Positions 43,606 to 57,000 of a stretch of DNA of 64,000 nt are shown here, piece by piece. The stretch's first letter is position 1. Every line of letters starts with the position of its first letter. The notes below the pieces were generated by a model that made no database searches, was not told the origin of the DNA, and saw nothing but the letters and a program-made list of their open reading frames with translations. The stretch is taken from NCBI GenBank assembly GCA_025526935.1, contig JAHLKD010000049.1, forward strand, positions 310,001 to 374,000. Direction: 5' to 3'. The position numbers and the translations under genes were made by a program. This DNA comes from Cladochytrium replicatum (lineage: Eukaryota; Chytridiomycota; Chytridiomycetes; Cladochytriales; Cladochytriaceae).

Positions 43606-45068
43606 TCAGTTCTGACACAACCGGGTACATTGTCTCAGACTTACCTTCTTTTTTCCCTTGCCTTTACCCTTCTTTCCGCCACCTTTCTTCTTAACCATAT
43701 CCCTCATCGCGCTATTCACTTCCCAAATCTTCTCAAACAGTTCTTCCCTCATCCTCTCCGTGATGTGCACCAAGAGCGGCTCCGCCCTTTTCGCAGACAC
43801 TGCTTGCTTACGCAGCTTCAGCATCTCCAGTAAACACTCCCCACCTTTGTCCCCGACGTGGTTTCCCCGTAAATCGAGTGTCTCGAGCCCAGTGTTCTCG
43901 GCTGCGAGGATTGTGCAGAGCGTCGTGATGCCGTTGAATGGCTGAGACTGCGAAGGTGTGCTTGTGACGTTGGTTGCATGTGCGGTAATGGGTGGAACGG
44001 TCCCGATATTCCGCAAAGGCATTCCACCTTGGCCGTCCGTTCTCCCTCCGGCTTGCCTAAGAGAACCGAGAAATCCAATTTGCGGATTACCGCCCGTGTT
44101 CACACTGGTGTCCAGAGTCGATATTGGCGGCTCGTCTCTGTCACTTATCTGGTTCGATGCGACGTTGAGAAGCTTAAGGGTTTTGTTTTGTGCTAGAGCT
44201 CGGGAGAATGGGATCAAACCAATGTTCCCTATTCGGTTCCCCGTAAGATCCAGCTCCCTGCATCGTTTCGGTCAACGTACCAAACATGCATTATTTGTGC
44301 GCAATTGGCTTACTCGATGGATTGATTCTTGGACAGGGTCGACGCAATTCCTTCGCAACATTCCCACCCACAGTCACAATATTTTGCGCTGACCCGCATG
44401 AGGGTAGTACCTGTGCGGTGCTCCCGGATTCCGAGGAACAAGTTAGCGAGTCCCGAAGAGCGTAGTGGATTGTGATCGACGACCAGAGTAGTGAGCGCTT
44501 TTGCGTTCCTTGGTATCGAGGCCAGGACTTCGCTCATCGACTCTGTGATACCGCATTCGATCAGGTGAAGCGTGGCCATGTTCTGATGTAACGCGAAAAG
44601 CTTGGACTGATAGTCGTCAGGACAGAGCCAGCAAGAACGGCATGTGATGCTCACCAATGCTTCGAGGGCTTTCAGATCCAGGGTAACCATCCACAGACAG
44701 ATTGCGTTGAGTGCATTGTAAGTTTGCACCGAGGTGGTGAGCGCGTACATGTCGTTGAGCGACATTGGTTGACTAGTGATGATCAACTGACGCCCCCGAC
44801 ACAAGTCAACGTCTTTCATCGTCAAACCTTCGAAGCAATCTACCTTGTCTATGACCTCCACATTCACGATCGCCTTATTGATTCGATTAACCACAGTCGC
44901 CATAGGCTCTGTGATAAAATGCTGGCTTTGCTGTGTGTAGAGTACCCGAAGGTTTTTTAGGTCCTGGAGCAGCAGTTGATTTGCAGCCTCTTGTTCGGCT
45001 TCCTTATTCTTCTTCTTTGCCGATCCCTTCCCTTTCCCTTTCCCTTCTCCCTTTCCCTTCTTTCCCAT
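43606..45068 (-). CDS. Leucine-rich-repeat protein, RNI-like
   Basis: Two exons, complement(43606..44257, 44314..45068), 468 aa. The N-terminus is a Lys/Gly run (MGKKGKGEGKGKGKGSAKKK) and the C-terminus another ('KKKGGGKKGKGKGKKK'). Between them are ribonuclease-inhibitor-type LRRs, e.g. 'ALTTLVVDHNPLRSSGLANL', 'ELDLTGNRIGNIGLIPFSRA', 'LLNVASNQIS' and 'LETLDLRGNHVGDKGGECLL'. A ~70-residue Gly/Ser/Thr insert breaks the array. A GTAAGT donor at the very end could splice to an immediate TGA instead of reading to 43606, changing only the last ~12 residues. Such LRR proteins are common in axonemes, but also in Ran-GAP and scaffold roles; function unassigned. Divergent from the CNBD gene with 242 bp between starts. 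Confidence 0.72.
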
Positions 45069-45310
45069 TCTGTTTTTCTATTCAATCAAGCTTCAGGTGA
45101 GCCTTCGTGGCATAGATCAGATAGGAATGCGAACGTGAGCTGTCTGATCGCCTTCCTCCTGCAAGGTATCCAGGTGAATCAGGTGGCATGATTGACGATA
45201 CAGTTTTTCGGACTTACGAATAACCAAACGGTCCAAAATTATTGGTGGGTAGATGCAATTGTACATCTCCGAAATCAACCAATCACTGTCGTGTTCGTTT
45301 GACTTTGAGA

Positions 45311-48300
45311 ATGCCGGCCATGTCAACGAGTGGCCAAACTCACCACTCTGATGATTCCCATGGCTCCATGCCTGTGCAGGATCGCCAACATTCACTCCTC
45401 GGCACACTTGGCCTACCTCCTGGGATGGATCGTTCACCAACTGCAGTGTTTGTTGACGGTTTTGGCGTCGTTGAGGACATCAGCAGCGGTCAATCCACGG
45501 ATTTCCAGCCTACACAGGTATCTGCAGCTGCAACGATTGCTGCAGCACCGCAGCACCAGCGACGCATGTCTGTCTATATCGAAGATCCGCCCGTCGCTTC
45601 GGCACAAACTATAGTGAACTTTATTAACGCGAACGAATCGCGTCGAGCTAGCGTCGTGGGGGATTCTAGACGTGCGAGCGTGGGAGGGGATCATCCCCGT
45701 AAGATTGGCATTTTGGAACCTCATGGCGTAGGAAGGAGGGCGAGTGTGGTTGGTGGTGATGCACATAGATCGGACGATCGAAGGAGCAGCGTTCCGATTG
45801 TGGAGGAACAAGGGATGTCTGCGAATGTCGAGAAGGATATCCCGAGGACCTCGGTTGCTCAGCAAGGTGGAGAAGATCACGGAACTGGTCATTTGCTAAA
45901 GGGATCAGAACATCCGGCTGGTGGTGTAGCAGTAAGCAAATGGAAAGCGCTTAGCATGCGAAACAAGCCAAAGGAAGATGATCATGTTGAGAAGTCGGTG
46001 AGCGAGGGAGATGATCATTTGACGGAGCACTCAGACAACGGTGACGAAGAAGACGCAGAGGATGATCATGGAGATGTCCATGCTACACCTGAAACTCGTC
46101 CATCGGAGCATCACAACGCGCACCATCACCATCATCGACATTGTAGGGCACGACTGCGAGGAAAAGCAAAGTGGAAACAAACATTTGACACACTGAAGGT
46201 CTTTGGTGTTTTGCGCAATATTACGCAGCTTGCCGACGACATCAGAAAGGGATTCCACGACCCGAATGCAGGAAGAAGGAGGCCGACAACAGAGGATCCC
46301 GTCCTCCAGGAAACGTCGAAAGCCGCCAAAAAGTTTCGGGGAAAGCCTGGTGTGATCACGCAGTTGAAGGCAGGCGAATCTATTGGTGATCTTGTAGAGT
46401 CCACTTTCGTAAGGACGAACTGAGTATGCAGTAAAAAATTATCATCCCTAACAAGCAAAGCTCTGACAGATCGCAGAGAGAATTGGATTCAATCTCGAAG
46501 ATTACAGAGCGAACATCCATCGACGTCGGTTCGCATGGAGATTGTCATCCCACATCCGCGAGGTCTTAAACAAGGAAGTCGACGACTACACTGAGTCCGA
46601 CATTACTGAGCTATATAAGCTGATTTCAACCATGCCCGCTTTCGCGAAATACGACCTGCAAGTCCGTCAAGCGCTTTGTAGAGTTATCAAGTACCAGGTC
46701 TTTCCGGCAAACAGAGTGATTGTTAAGCAGGTTTTCAAAACCTATTTTAACTGACTTGTCAGTGCGACTAACCAACTGCATAGGGGCATGAAGCACAGAG
46801 CTTTTTCTTTATTATGAATGGCACTGTACAGGTTAAAAAACAAGTGGGCGGTGAAGTTTTAGATCTCTCGGTTCTCCGATCGTAAGAGAGCTCGTGGATT
46901 TAACAGGTTATCAGATATTGATCTTTAAGCAATCCAGTGGAGATAGTTTTGGAGAGCTCGCTCTCCTTAACAACGTTCGACGTGCCGCGACGATAATCAC
47001 GCTTGAAGAGACTGAGTTTCTAGTAGTCCACCGGAACGATTTTGCAGAGGTGCTTCGTGCAGAAGCAGAAAGAGACTTGGAGGACAAAATCTCTTTCCTG
47101 CATTCGACACCGCTATTCAGCTACCTCTCCAGAGAAAAACTAACAAACTTGGCCTTGACAAGTCACACGCGCGAGTACCCGGCAAATCAGGTTCTAGTGA
47201 CCGAGGGGGAGATACCACAACATGTAATGCTGATTCGGTAATATCTCACACACTTGATGCTGATGGTAAACTGATGGGTTTGTTAGAGACGGAAAGTGTC
47301 GCATGTTAAAAACCGTTAAGTTTGAGATCAGAACTGGACCAAAGGATACCCGATGGGATGAGTTGAGCGGGGCTACGAGGAAGCCGAAGCGGTTATATTC
47401 GATCGAACCCAAAGCTGAACAAAAGGATGTGCAGAAAGGGAGAAAACACAAAGCGGTGAAGGATCGCACTGTTCTACCTGCCATTTCGAAGACTTCCCTT
47501 GTGGAACATCCGAATGCTGCAAAGAAGTCAAGAAATACTAAGGAACCAACCACTGCTGTCGTAGCACTTCCAAAGCTTGGTAATGCGCCCCCTTTGCCAC
47601 TACAAAAACGGCATGACTCCAGGTCGCTTTCATCGTCCACGTCGATACCAACTGTCGTTGTGCATGAGCCAGCAGATTCTGAGATGAATAGCATTCGGGA
47701 TGTTCCAATTCAATCTGATCCACCGCGAGAAGTAGAACGATCAGTAGACCAAACGGAGACCAATAATAGCAGTACAAAGACGGTGACACGGATCCTGAAG
47801 GTGTGTGATGTGGAAAAAGGATTTTACTGCAACGAGGCAGCAGCTCTTGTGGGTATTAGTTGTCAGTATTCGAAAACATTGTTGAAGATTCTGGTTAGGG
47901 AAGCTTTGGGACTGCCCAAGTTCTTCGTGAGCTTGACCTTTCCACTCGACTGCTATTCGAGATGCGCCGCGCGCCAGTATCCATTGTTGCGAATGTGCGC
48001 ACACAATGTCTGCTCATCAATCGCTCCGAGTTTGCTCGACATACAACCCCGGAAATGCTCCAGATGATCAGCCAGCGTGTTCGCGCAGAGTTCAACTATG
48101 ATGCCAAAGAAGCATACCTATCTCCAAAGCGTCTGCAGGTATTCCCAGCAAAGATCAATGACCGTTGACGCATGCTGAAGAGTTAACTAGGATGTCTATT
48201 ACAACAACCTGCGTTGGGAAAAAGAGAAGGAGAAGATCATGAGGCAAGTGCTGATGGAAGCAGAGTGGAAAAGGCAAAAGGCGAAATACCCTACGTGTCA

Positions 48301-48313
48301 CATCAAGGAATAG
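45311..48313 (+). CDS. Protein with two cyclic-nucleotide-binding-like domains (CNBD2-like)
   Basis: 890 aa in seven exons: 45311..46408, 46479..46730, 46784..46881, 46938..47237, 47287..47848, 47899..48138, 48191..48313. The first ~370 residues are disordered, with RRASV-type sites ('ESRRASVVGDSRRASVGG'), candidate PKA sites, and a His-rich stretch. 'ITELYKLISTMPAFAKYD' leads to the first cNMP-binding fold: 'FPANRVIVKQGHEAQSFFFI', 'GDSFGELALLNNVRRAATI' (phosphate-binding cassette with the conserved Glu and Arg). The second, partial fold begins at 'FLHSTPLFSYLSREKLTNLA' and is split by a ~170-residue basic insertion. The cassette then appears as 'NEAAALGSFGTAQVLREL', lacking the typical Arg, so the second site may not bind ligand. 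Animal CNBD2 acts in sperm flagella; a flagellar role here is inference. Confidence 0.75.
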
Positions 48314-48548
48314 TGTCACAGGGGAGCTTGAATTTTAACATCTGTATATGTCGAGAAAAAACAAGTTTTTTCGGTTGGAAATATGTTGGGGGGCCCAGAA
48401 GCTTTCTATCTCCAATGTATATCCCAAATATCTCACTCTGAGTTAAACTATGTATATTCTCCAGCCAGACGCTGTTGATGCCCACAGAAAAACCATACTT
48501 TTCACTCTCAACCAAAATCAGCGGGTGCTTCCGAAATCTTCTCCACTT

Positions 48549-51500
48549 CTATTCAGCGCTCCTCTCTCCTCCATTTGTTCGTTCGATGGGGACCGCGGCA
48601 CGGCGCATGAGGACCGAAGAAACGGACAATGTGGGAGTCAGTGCAACCTGTCTACGAACGGATCCCATCGAATATCTTGTTCCCTGTGTCTCCGCGGTCC
48701 CCGCTCGTGTGAGTGATCGAACCGCTGATCCACTTGCGCTCCACACCGTTCTTACAGCGTCGTCGGCACTCATCACCTCTCTACGACTCTGCAACCTAAA
48801 CGTCAGATCCGTGTAGTCGTGCTTCATTTTCTCCAGATACGGTATCCCTGAGATCATATTAGCATAAAATGTTTCGATGCGGTAAGAAGTGTGTTATGAT
48901 CTACCTTCGTACGTAATGGTTTCGTTAAAATCGTGTTTGATCACACTGGACTCTTCCTGGATCCTGGCTTCGAGGTAGTGCAATCGACGCATGAGCTCCT
49001 CTCGACTTCTGGCTTCCATCAACCGCGCTTCAGATGAGCCTTCGAAGCCTCTGCGGAAGAATCGACTTACAGAATGGAGGGAACTCAATGAGCCAGGGAT
49101 AAACCTTTCGAACAGAATGGCTTACACTGGATCTGAAGCGGATTTCTCAAATTCTTCGATTTCTTGCATGAGAGCCTCTCGTTGAACCACATGCTCAGCA
49201 AGCATTTCCCACATGTCTATTGCCTTGAAAAACAAAAAAAAAAGATGTGAAGTTGGTTGGATTGCACCAGCACACTTGATCTAGCAACCTTTTGAAGCTT
49301 TGGAGCAAACCCGTGAGATCCGTACTTTATCGCCATGCTGAGTCGCTGATCTGAGGGTGTTTTCAACATCATCCAAACTTTTTCCAGCTTTGGCTGCACG
49401 CTTGCGATGTCCACAAACGATTCGGTTCGCACAAGAGGCGAAAGGTGTACTTTGTTTGACGGAACTGGGAATTCCAGAGCAGAGATGGGTTTTTGAAGCG
49501 CATCTTGAGATGATGATATATTGGAGTTGGATTCCTTAGCCTGTTTACCAAGGCGAGCAAGACGTTTCTCTGTTGGTCGGCCATGATAATCTCCCTCCAA
49601 GTCATTCATTTGCATTGTATGCGCGTCTGTTTGCCCACCGTCAGCCTCTCGTCCCTTCCTGTCCAGCTCCTCCAGGTACTCCAAAATCTTTGTGTTCCAC
49701 AATCCCTTCCGATACTTGAGCATTTCATCTTTTCTCCCCGTCCTCTCAGCCCTCTCCGTCTCGACTCTTCCACGCTCCTCAGCTTCAGCCCTCTTCCTCG
49801 CGACCTCATCGGCTTTTCTTTTGGCTTCCTCGGCTTCTTCAATCTCGTCCACAAGCATCTGAACGATAAAGTCGCTTGTGCGTGTGCGGAGGTACTCCAC
49901 ATAGTCCGATACACAGAAAAGCTGCCTTCGTATCCGCCGACGGGTTTCAAAGTCGTAGGGGATATACCCACCGTAGTTGTACTTGAAGGTTCCGTACCGC
50001 GAGGATGGTGTTTTAGACATTGCCTTTTTGCGGTCGGCACCGAACTCGTCGGGCGAGACAAGGACGGTGGGTGTTGCGATATTCTTATTGCGGACACGGA
50101 CACGCATGCGGATTTCGGGAGTGCGTTTGATCCCGGTGTATGAGGATCTGCGGCGGCGTTGGAGGCGGGAGTATCGGGAGCGCGAATTTGGAGTGGTGTA
50201 GTTGTTGCGGGAAGCGCTGCGTGGGCCTTGGAAAAAGCTTCGAGATTTGGGTTTGCGTTTGTGAGTGCTGGAATGTGCGCCGGGGGTAGGTGCGCGTTGC
50301 TCGTTGTAGCTATGGACGTTGGCGGCGGCAAGTGCCATTGGTGCGGATGCGGGGACGATGAAGCCGAGAGTTTGGTAGAAGCCTTGTTCGACTGTGGGGA
50401 CTTTGATGAAGTCCGAAAGGCCGAGAAAAACGTTGGGAATGGGAAACTGAGGGTCGAAAGGGGCGGATACGCATGCAAGGGCATCTTCCGGATCGTCTTA
50501 CAGCAAATTTTGCGGAGATTAACTACTGCGACATTTGGAGAACGAGTGTCAGACCTGCACGATTCTCGAGATGACTCCCAACGACGGTCTTCATAATCTC
50601 GTCGTAAAGCTCCTCGACCTCTTTAAACCTCGAGAGTTTCTGATCTAGTGAAATCGGTACCGGTAAGTGTATGCAAATGTCCGTTGGTCGAGACTATTTA
50701 TACCAAGATTGTCCAGTGTTTTAGAATCAACCTCGCTCCCAAACTCGCTAATCGCTGCCGCAGGCTCCGCGGAAAGAGTGATGAATCCTTTTGGAACCCG
50801 AGTGGATACTTTCGACTCGATCGTTCGCACCACTGCCTGCTACCGAAAGAAAAGAACAGTCAGTTCTGAGCTAAATTGATTGCACTGTACGTGCGTGGAA
50901 ATCAACAGTGGTTTCGACCACTTCGAGGTTAAGATGGTCGGATTGTTGAAGGGTCGGAGGATCCTCTGGCTTTCAAAACAAAGTTTTTTTGGTCGGATTT
51001 GCCAAACACATAGCAAATTTGATTTACCATGGTTTCGATCGCATCGTAGTTGAACGTAGTGCGGTGAAGTTTCCTGCGTTGGCCACTATTCAGGTATCGT
51101 TCTCTCGGAGCTGGATCCTTGTGGCATTACAATATGGCGGATTAGTGGAGAAGTTTTTCAAGTCAGTTGTCCCACTCACTTTCTCTCGGGGTTCTTTACG
51201 CCTTCCGAAGACGTTCGTCCTTGCTCGCACCTCCAGCAACGGATTGCGCTTCAACATTGCATCGTCGTCGTGCCGGTCAAATTCCACTTCGACGTCCTCC
51301 ACCCAACCCGTAGTGTTCCCAATCCTGCTCTCGATCGTCACCCACATCTCCTCCTCCTCGTCGACCACAGTATCCTCAACCTTCAATTTCGGTCTTTCTC
51401 CGACAAACACACCGAAAGCCGTCCGCCAAGTTTCGTCCCTCATCAAGCCGTCAGGTTTCCCACCGTCCGTGGCAGACCCGCGCCCAACACTGTCGATCCC

Positions 51501-53426
51501 GGCCTTGACACGTTCGTCCAGATCCCTCTGTCCGCCCACGAACCCACGAACCATTTCCCTCACTTCAGCTTCCTCCCTCCGCAGCAACAAAGCCTGAACT
51601 TTCCTTACGACTCTCCAATCCTCGTTCTTGCGTGAGAGCGCGGCGCTTGACGCCGTCGTCGCGGTTCGAACGACGCCGATCTCGGCAGCGGCGCGCCATT
51701 CTCGCATGGTGAGGGGTCCGCCGCCCTTGACGGTGCGCATGGCGCGCGCGGTGGAGATCACTTCAGCGCGCTCGCGGGTGCGTTGGAGGTGGTTGCGGCG
51801 GGCGAGTTGGGGTTGGGTTTTGTGGGAGAGTTTGGGGGGAGTGAGGGTCGCGCGGGGACGGGTGACTTTGTCGAGTGCATCTCGGATCTATGCATGGGTG
51901 GAGCATTAGGATTAAAATCGTTGCAAAGGATCCCCCCCCCCACCCCTCCCATTGTTTTGGTTTCACCTCTTGGACTTCCATTTTGAAGACTTCTTGTTTG
52001 GGAAGTCCCTGGAATTCGGAGCGGTTGATTTTCCCGGACTCGATTTCGAGCATGGCGAGGCGGATCATGGCGTCTGTGTCGATTCTGTACAATAAATGCG
52101 CTGGGAAATTCATGTCGATACAATTGAGGTACAAATGGACTGTGTTTCACCTTCGCATGAGCTCAGTGCGGAAGAAGGCATGCAGTCTGGAGTTGTTGGC
52201 TTCAGCTGGGAATACGCGGAGGGCTTCCATGTCTGTGATTCAAGTAAATATAAGCTTTGTGAGTTCCATGGATTGTTTCGAGCTGACTTGATTTTTTGCG
52301 GCGACACATTTCGAGGATGGCGTGTGTGACAGCCCCAATCTTTTCAAAGACCCGAACGGCAAGAATGCGGTTCTGTGAAGGGGTAAAAGAACGCGACGTC
52401 AGGGATTGAATCCTATTATAGCGACGGACCATGTCAGCTGTAAACGTATCCACCTTCAGAGAACAATGGCTGTGAGAATATAGGATTTGTGCAGGACAAG
52501 TAGAGATACCAAGTACGCGCGGTCGGATTCGGGAAGCCATTCGACCGAGCGGATCATGTTGGTGATATTCGTTACAGTTTCGTACACAGACTTGGTTGCC
52601 ATGCGGACCTTTTCATTGTCTTAAGAAGCGGAGTAGTAAGACCACAACACAGCCAAAAGGTTTCGTTCAAGTACACACTCGAGAGCGATTCGGGGAGTGC
52701 ATGTGTTCCCATCCTTCGATCAAAGTTCTGTGAAGTGAGGAAGGGGTCAGAAAGTTAAGGCAGGTTGACTTCATTTGTGTCCACCACACACAGATATATC
52801 GTTGAGGGGAACAAGGGGCAACTGATCGTAACCGAGAGTGCCAACCATGTTTGTGGTTTTGCGTCCTCCCACGCTTGCACCATGCATTGCTATATCATGC
52901 ATTGAGACAGATCTCTCCGAGGGTTGAGAAGCACGGTCGGAAGCGTGGATACCGGAACGCAGCTGGTCACGTACAAATTGACTATGTTCCGCGCGATCCA
53001 GAGCAATTTTCAAGTCCTTTGGGAGCTGAAGAACGGAAAATATTGAGATAAGGAAGTGTATGGTGGACAATATATACAAACGTGCTCGAGCTCCCACGGC
53101 ATAAAGACAGATCTGAGGGTCAGGCGAGAGTCACGATGGGAGAGATGGCTCAGGGAGTCAGGGCCGAGACGAGGTCCACCACCGAGCATGGGATCAGGCG
53201 AAGACAGGCAGTCTCTTTGTGGGGAACGATCCTTGTGTGACGTTTCGTCGTCGTGGTCGTCGTGGTCGTCATCTGAGGAGTGATCGACGCCAAGCCAGCG
53301 AGCAGCGTTGTTCTGAGCCGATGATCTACGGCCCTGCATTGCAGCGGAAGCATGTTTCAGCACGATAGCGTACTGAGACGCCGAGGTAGCGAACGAGAGG
53401 TCGTTCCGTGCAGATGGCATGAGCAT
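48549..53426 (-). CDS. Large coiled-coil protein, CCDC87-like
   Basis: 1296 aa in fifteen exons: complement(48549..48847, 48905..49065, 49126..49223, 49289..50496, 50555..50644, 50704..50836, 51028..51117, 51180..51887, 51967..52084, 52151..52232, 52288..52453, 52510..52619, 52679..52727, 52792..53025, 53082..53426); all joints are GT-AG and in frame. The N-terminus is Ser/Asp/His-rich. Helical segments follow, then a basic block (~800-880), a coiled coil (~905-985, 'EEAEEAKRKADEVARKRAEA') and a conserved C-terminal part. That part has 'KLEKVWMMLKTPSDQRLSMA', 'IEEFEKSASDPVRFFRRG' with 'FEGSSEARLMEA', and 'TYEGIPYLEKMKHDYTD', which resembles CCDC87, a family of animal sperm and other flagellates. 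Role likely axonemal (inference). The 51.2-51.9 kb exon is GC-richer than the rest. Confidence 0.65.
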
Positions 53427-53599
53427 GAGAGAGTAGCGTGAGAGTATTAATACGGGTTATCTATCAACAATCATCATCCGTCACGTGGCAACTGGCGCAC
53501 CAACGCTGCGTTCCATTCCCACCCCACACAGCCACCCGTCTTCACCAACCCTCTCCCCAGACTACAGAGTAGCGCTGCTGCCACTACACACCCACCCAC

Positions 53600-53680
53600 T
53601 ACCAGTACCAGTACCAGTACCACTACCACTACCACTACCACTACCACTACCACTACCACTACCACTACCAGTACCGGTAC
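53600..53680. repeat. (ACCACT/ACCAGT)n simple repeat
   Basis: About 13 hexamer units between the divergent starts of the CCDC87-like gene and the Ras-GEF gene. Frames through it give Val- or Pro-Leu-rich artefacts. Confidence 0.9.
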
Positions 53681-54019
53681 TGCCGTGCGTGTTGTCGCTG
53701 CCAATCGTACCCACCTCTACCCTCCACCAATCTACCCCTACCCTCCACCAACACCAACACCACAACTCACCCCACTCAACTGCAACTGCTCTCAACTACC
53801 CCTCCTTCTCACTTCTCACCCAAAGCTCGCGCGGAGATCTAGCTTTCGCTTCAGTACTTCCACCTCCTGTCAACTAGGCTCAGGGCCTGTCCCTTGCCCT
53901 CCCTCGCTGCTCTACCCAGCTACTGCTTCGACAACTACCTCTCCGCTTTGCTTCTGCCGCTAGCTGTCTGACAAAGGTCAAAGTTTCTGCTGCTCTGCCG
54001 GGGTCGCGTCCATTCTGAA
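53681..54019. promoter_or_regulatory. Pyrimidine-rich leader upstream of the Ras-GEF gene
   Basis: Strongly C/T-rich plus strand with few G, as in many fungal core promoters and leaders. No TATA box seen. The divergent gene starts at 53426, so the two promoters share 593 bp including the hexamer repeat. Confidence 0.4.
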
Positions 54020-57000
54020 ATGGCCTCTCCGTCGTCGCATTCCGATTCGGCCGTGCGATGGAGCAGGGTGCCCCAGGACGATGTTCTCATACCCTCCGGC
54101 TTGGTCAAGGCTACAAAGAGTCGCTGGGAGCAGCAGAGATCGCTTGCCCAACCACAACACAGACCTGTCTCTCCAGTCTCGGACTCCTCGTATGGTCCCA
54201 CCTTTGTCTCTCTGCAACAGCAGAGTTCCCTTGCTGACGGCCCCACCTTCAAACCAAGGCAGTACCGCAAGAACTACATGGGTTACGAAGCCTTCCCTTC
54301 CCACCTCATGCCGCTGCGCTCTTCTCCGCACCTACCGGCTACTCCTCCGCGAAGGACCACCTCCCTATCACACAACTCGCCCCCTCCTCCCATCCCCATG
54401 GAAGGAAACCGCGTCAGCGTCAGCCTCCTCAAAGCCAAGTTTTCCGCTGATTCGACCACTCCCACCTCTCTAACCCTCAGGAGAGACCTCTCCGCTTCGT
54501 CGACGTCGACCGTCGACTCGGGAAGGTTGTCTCCTGTCTCACCTGTTCGTCCGTCGCCTCTCGTCAGCCTCAGAAGAGTCGCCTCGCCCACTCCGGTCGT
54601 CGAGGAAGACTCGGACACGACTGTCGCCGAAGGTGTGTACCATTGCGGAGAAAAAAAAAATGCAAAACTGCAAAACTACGGGCGTGAAGGTGTCATACCA
54701 CCTCTGTCTATTGTCGTGGAGGTGTCAGATCACCCTCTGTCTATTGTCGTGAATGTGTCAGACCACCCTCTGTCGATTGTTTTCCGTTGGAGTGATTAGA
54801 GTATCAAAGCTAACCGTTTTGCTTCTCTTTTGACAGTACGAACGACAACCACGACGACGGTCACACGGAGCAAAGCAGTCCCGCTCATCCGCACGCTCCG
54901 ACGTACTCCGGTCGTGGACTTGGGCGGAAGCCCACCAAGGCTCGAACACATCTCCACCCCCGAGGAGACCGAAGAGGAAGCGGGGACGGATGATGACGAG
55001 AACGAGACCTCCCGGATGCGCTCAAACACCGCCGCGGTCGCAAAGCGCATGGCCATGCTCGCCGAGCAGCACCACCCGAAGTCCCCCCTGAAACGCCCTG
55101 TACAAGCTCAAAAGGGCTCCTCCGTCTTGCTTGAAGTCGAGACCCACGAGGACGAGCGCAACAACTACGTCGAGGACGTGGTCGAGGTATTCGAGATGGT
55201 TCTAGTGAAGGAGCCATCCCCTGCTCTCGCCGCCGTCGAGGAAAAACGCCAGGATGCAGCTGTTCGTGACGACGATATCGTTTCACCTGTCAAGCGCATC
55301 CTTGCTCTCCCCGAGCCTGCACCGAATAACCGTACTTCTCTGGCCCGCATCGCAGAAGAGGAGGAAGCGGGTGCCCGTGCTGCCAAGGAAGCTCTTCAGA
55401 GCATAGTGGACGAGGACGAGCCCGCCGCCGATGTTCAAGAGGTGATTGCCAACCCTCCGGAGTGGATGGGAACATCCTTCATGGGACTCAAGACCATAAG
55501 CAGTCGCCTTGCCCAGCGTATCGCGACGTACGATAGCAACGGTCGCAGGATCGGAACGCTCGACCACGGCGTATTCTCAGCGGACAGTTCAAATGGCGAT
55601 ACCCTCGATCGACCCGGCAAGCGTGTGTCGACCAACACCAAGCTCAGCAGTGCGAGTACCAGCAGTGTCAACCGCCTCAACACGGTTGAAAAGCTGTGGA
55701 TTCGCGGTAACCAGCTTCACCTCACTCGCGGAGACTATGAGGACGAAACCGTCTTGGTCATGGAGATGGTCGGGGGCCGATTGCAGATTGTCTCTGGCAC
55801 GGTGGAACGGCTCGTTATGAGGCTCGCGGACGAGAACTTGCAGGACCCGGAGTACGTCGACACTTTCTTGTCGACGCACGCGTTTTTCATCGGCGCGCGG
55901 GACCTGTTTGTCAACTTGGTCGCACGCTTTCGTGTTCGTAGCGAGAGCAACTCGTTGGACGACAGAGAGTATTTTGAAAAGTGGCAGCGTCCGATCCAGT
56001 TCAAGTGAGTGTGGTCTCAAAGTTGCTGCATCAGAAACATGTGCTGACTTTGTTCCTTCGCGCAGGACCCTGGCTGTATTGGCAAGATGGGTCAAGATCA
56101 ACTATGAGGAGATTGCGGCGGATGGAGCTCTCCGAGCCTCGTTTGAAAAGTTCTTGCAGGAGATTGCAGACAGCGGTTTCCCGAGCGAGGCTGAGCGGAT
56201 CAGGCGAAGCGCAGTTGCGCAAGCATCGTCGATCCATATGCAGCGTCAGTACGCGATGCTGCCACCGAGCGGTAGCGGCGCAACCGGCAAGACTGTCTCG
56301 AATCCGTTGATGGTGGGGGGATTGCTGGCAAGACCCTCGCCGTTCCCACGGCACACATCGCCCAACTTGCTCGAGAACTCGCCTTTGCTTGAACTGGACC
56401 CCAAGGACGTTGCAAAGTGGTTTGCTGCCGTTGATTGGGCGAGTCTCAGTGCCCTTACGATCGGAGATTACGTTGCAAAGTTGAGAGAGGATGAGGAGGT
56501 CGCGAAGGACGATACGGTGCCAAACGGGATCGATGCTGTCACTGAGCGTGCCAACATGATTCGAAACTGGGTTGCCCTTGAGGTCTGCTCGCAGAGCAAG
56601 GTCAAGGTCCGCAGGAAAGTGATTGAAAAGTTCATCTCGATCGCCAAGGCGTGCAGAGCTCTTAACGACTTCCATACGAGCTTGTTCATCGTGTCTGGCC
56701 TCATGTCTCCTGCTGTCGGTCGACTTCGGAAGACTTGGGACGGGATCTCGTCCAAAGACCTTGCGGCATTCTCCAGCCTCGAGAAGCTCTTGGACCCCAC
56801 ATCCAATTCGGCGCAATACAGGCGAGCCTACACCAGCAGCAAAGGACCGAGTGTTCCGTTCTTGCCTTTGGTGCTGAAGGACCTTACGATCATCGTGCAG
56901 GGCGTTCCCTCCACCATCGCCATCGGCCAAACAAACTGGCAAGGGCGCCGGACCGAGCTCGTCAACTTTGAAAAGTACAGAACGCTCAACAGAACACTGC

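Noticed and set aside
49217-50338. CCDC87-like gene starting at the internal Met at 50338
   Set aside because: The frame continues upstream in phase through a chain of GT-AG joints to 53426, giving an in-frame 1296-aa product; the internal start would lose conserved sequence.
53474-53877. Val-rich, Pro/Leu-rich and Gly-Ser-rich frames
   Set aside because: Translations of the ACCACT/ACCAGT hexamer repeat in a promoter region, with no similarity.
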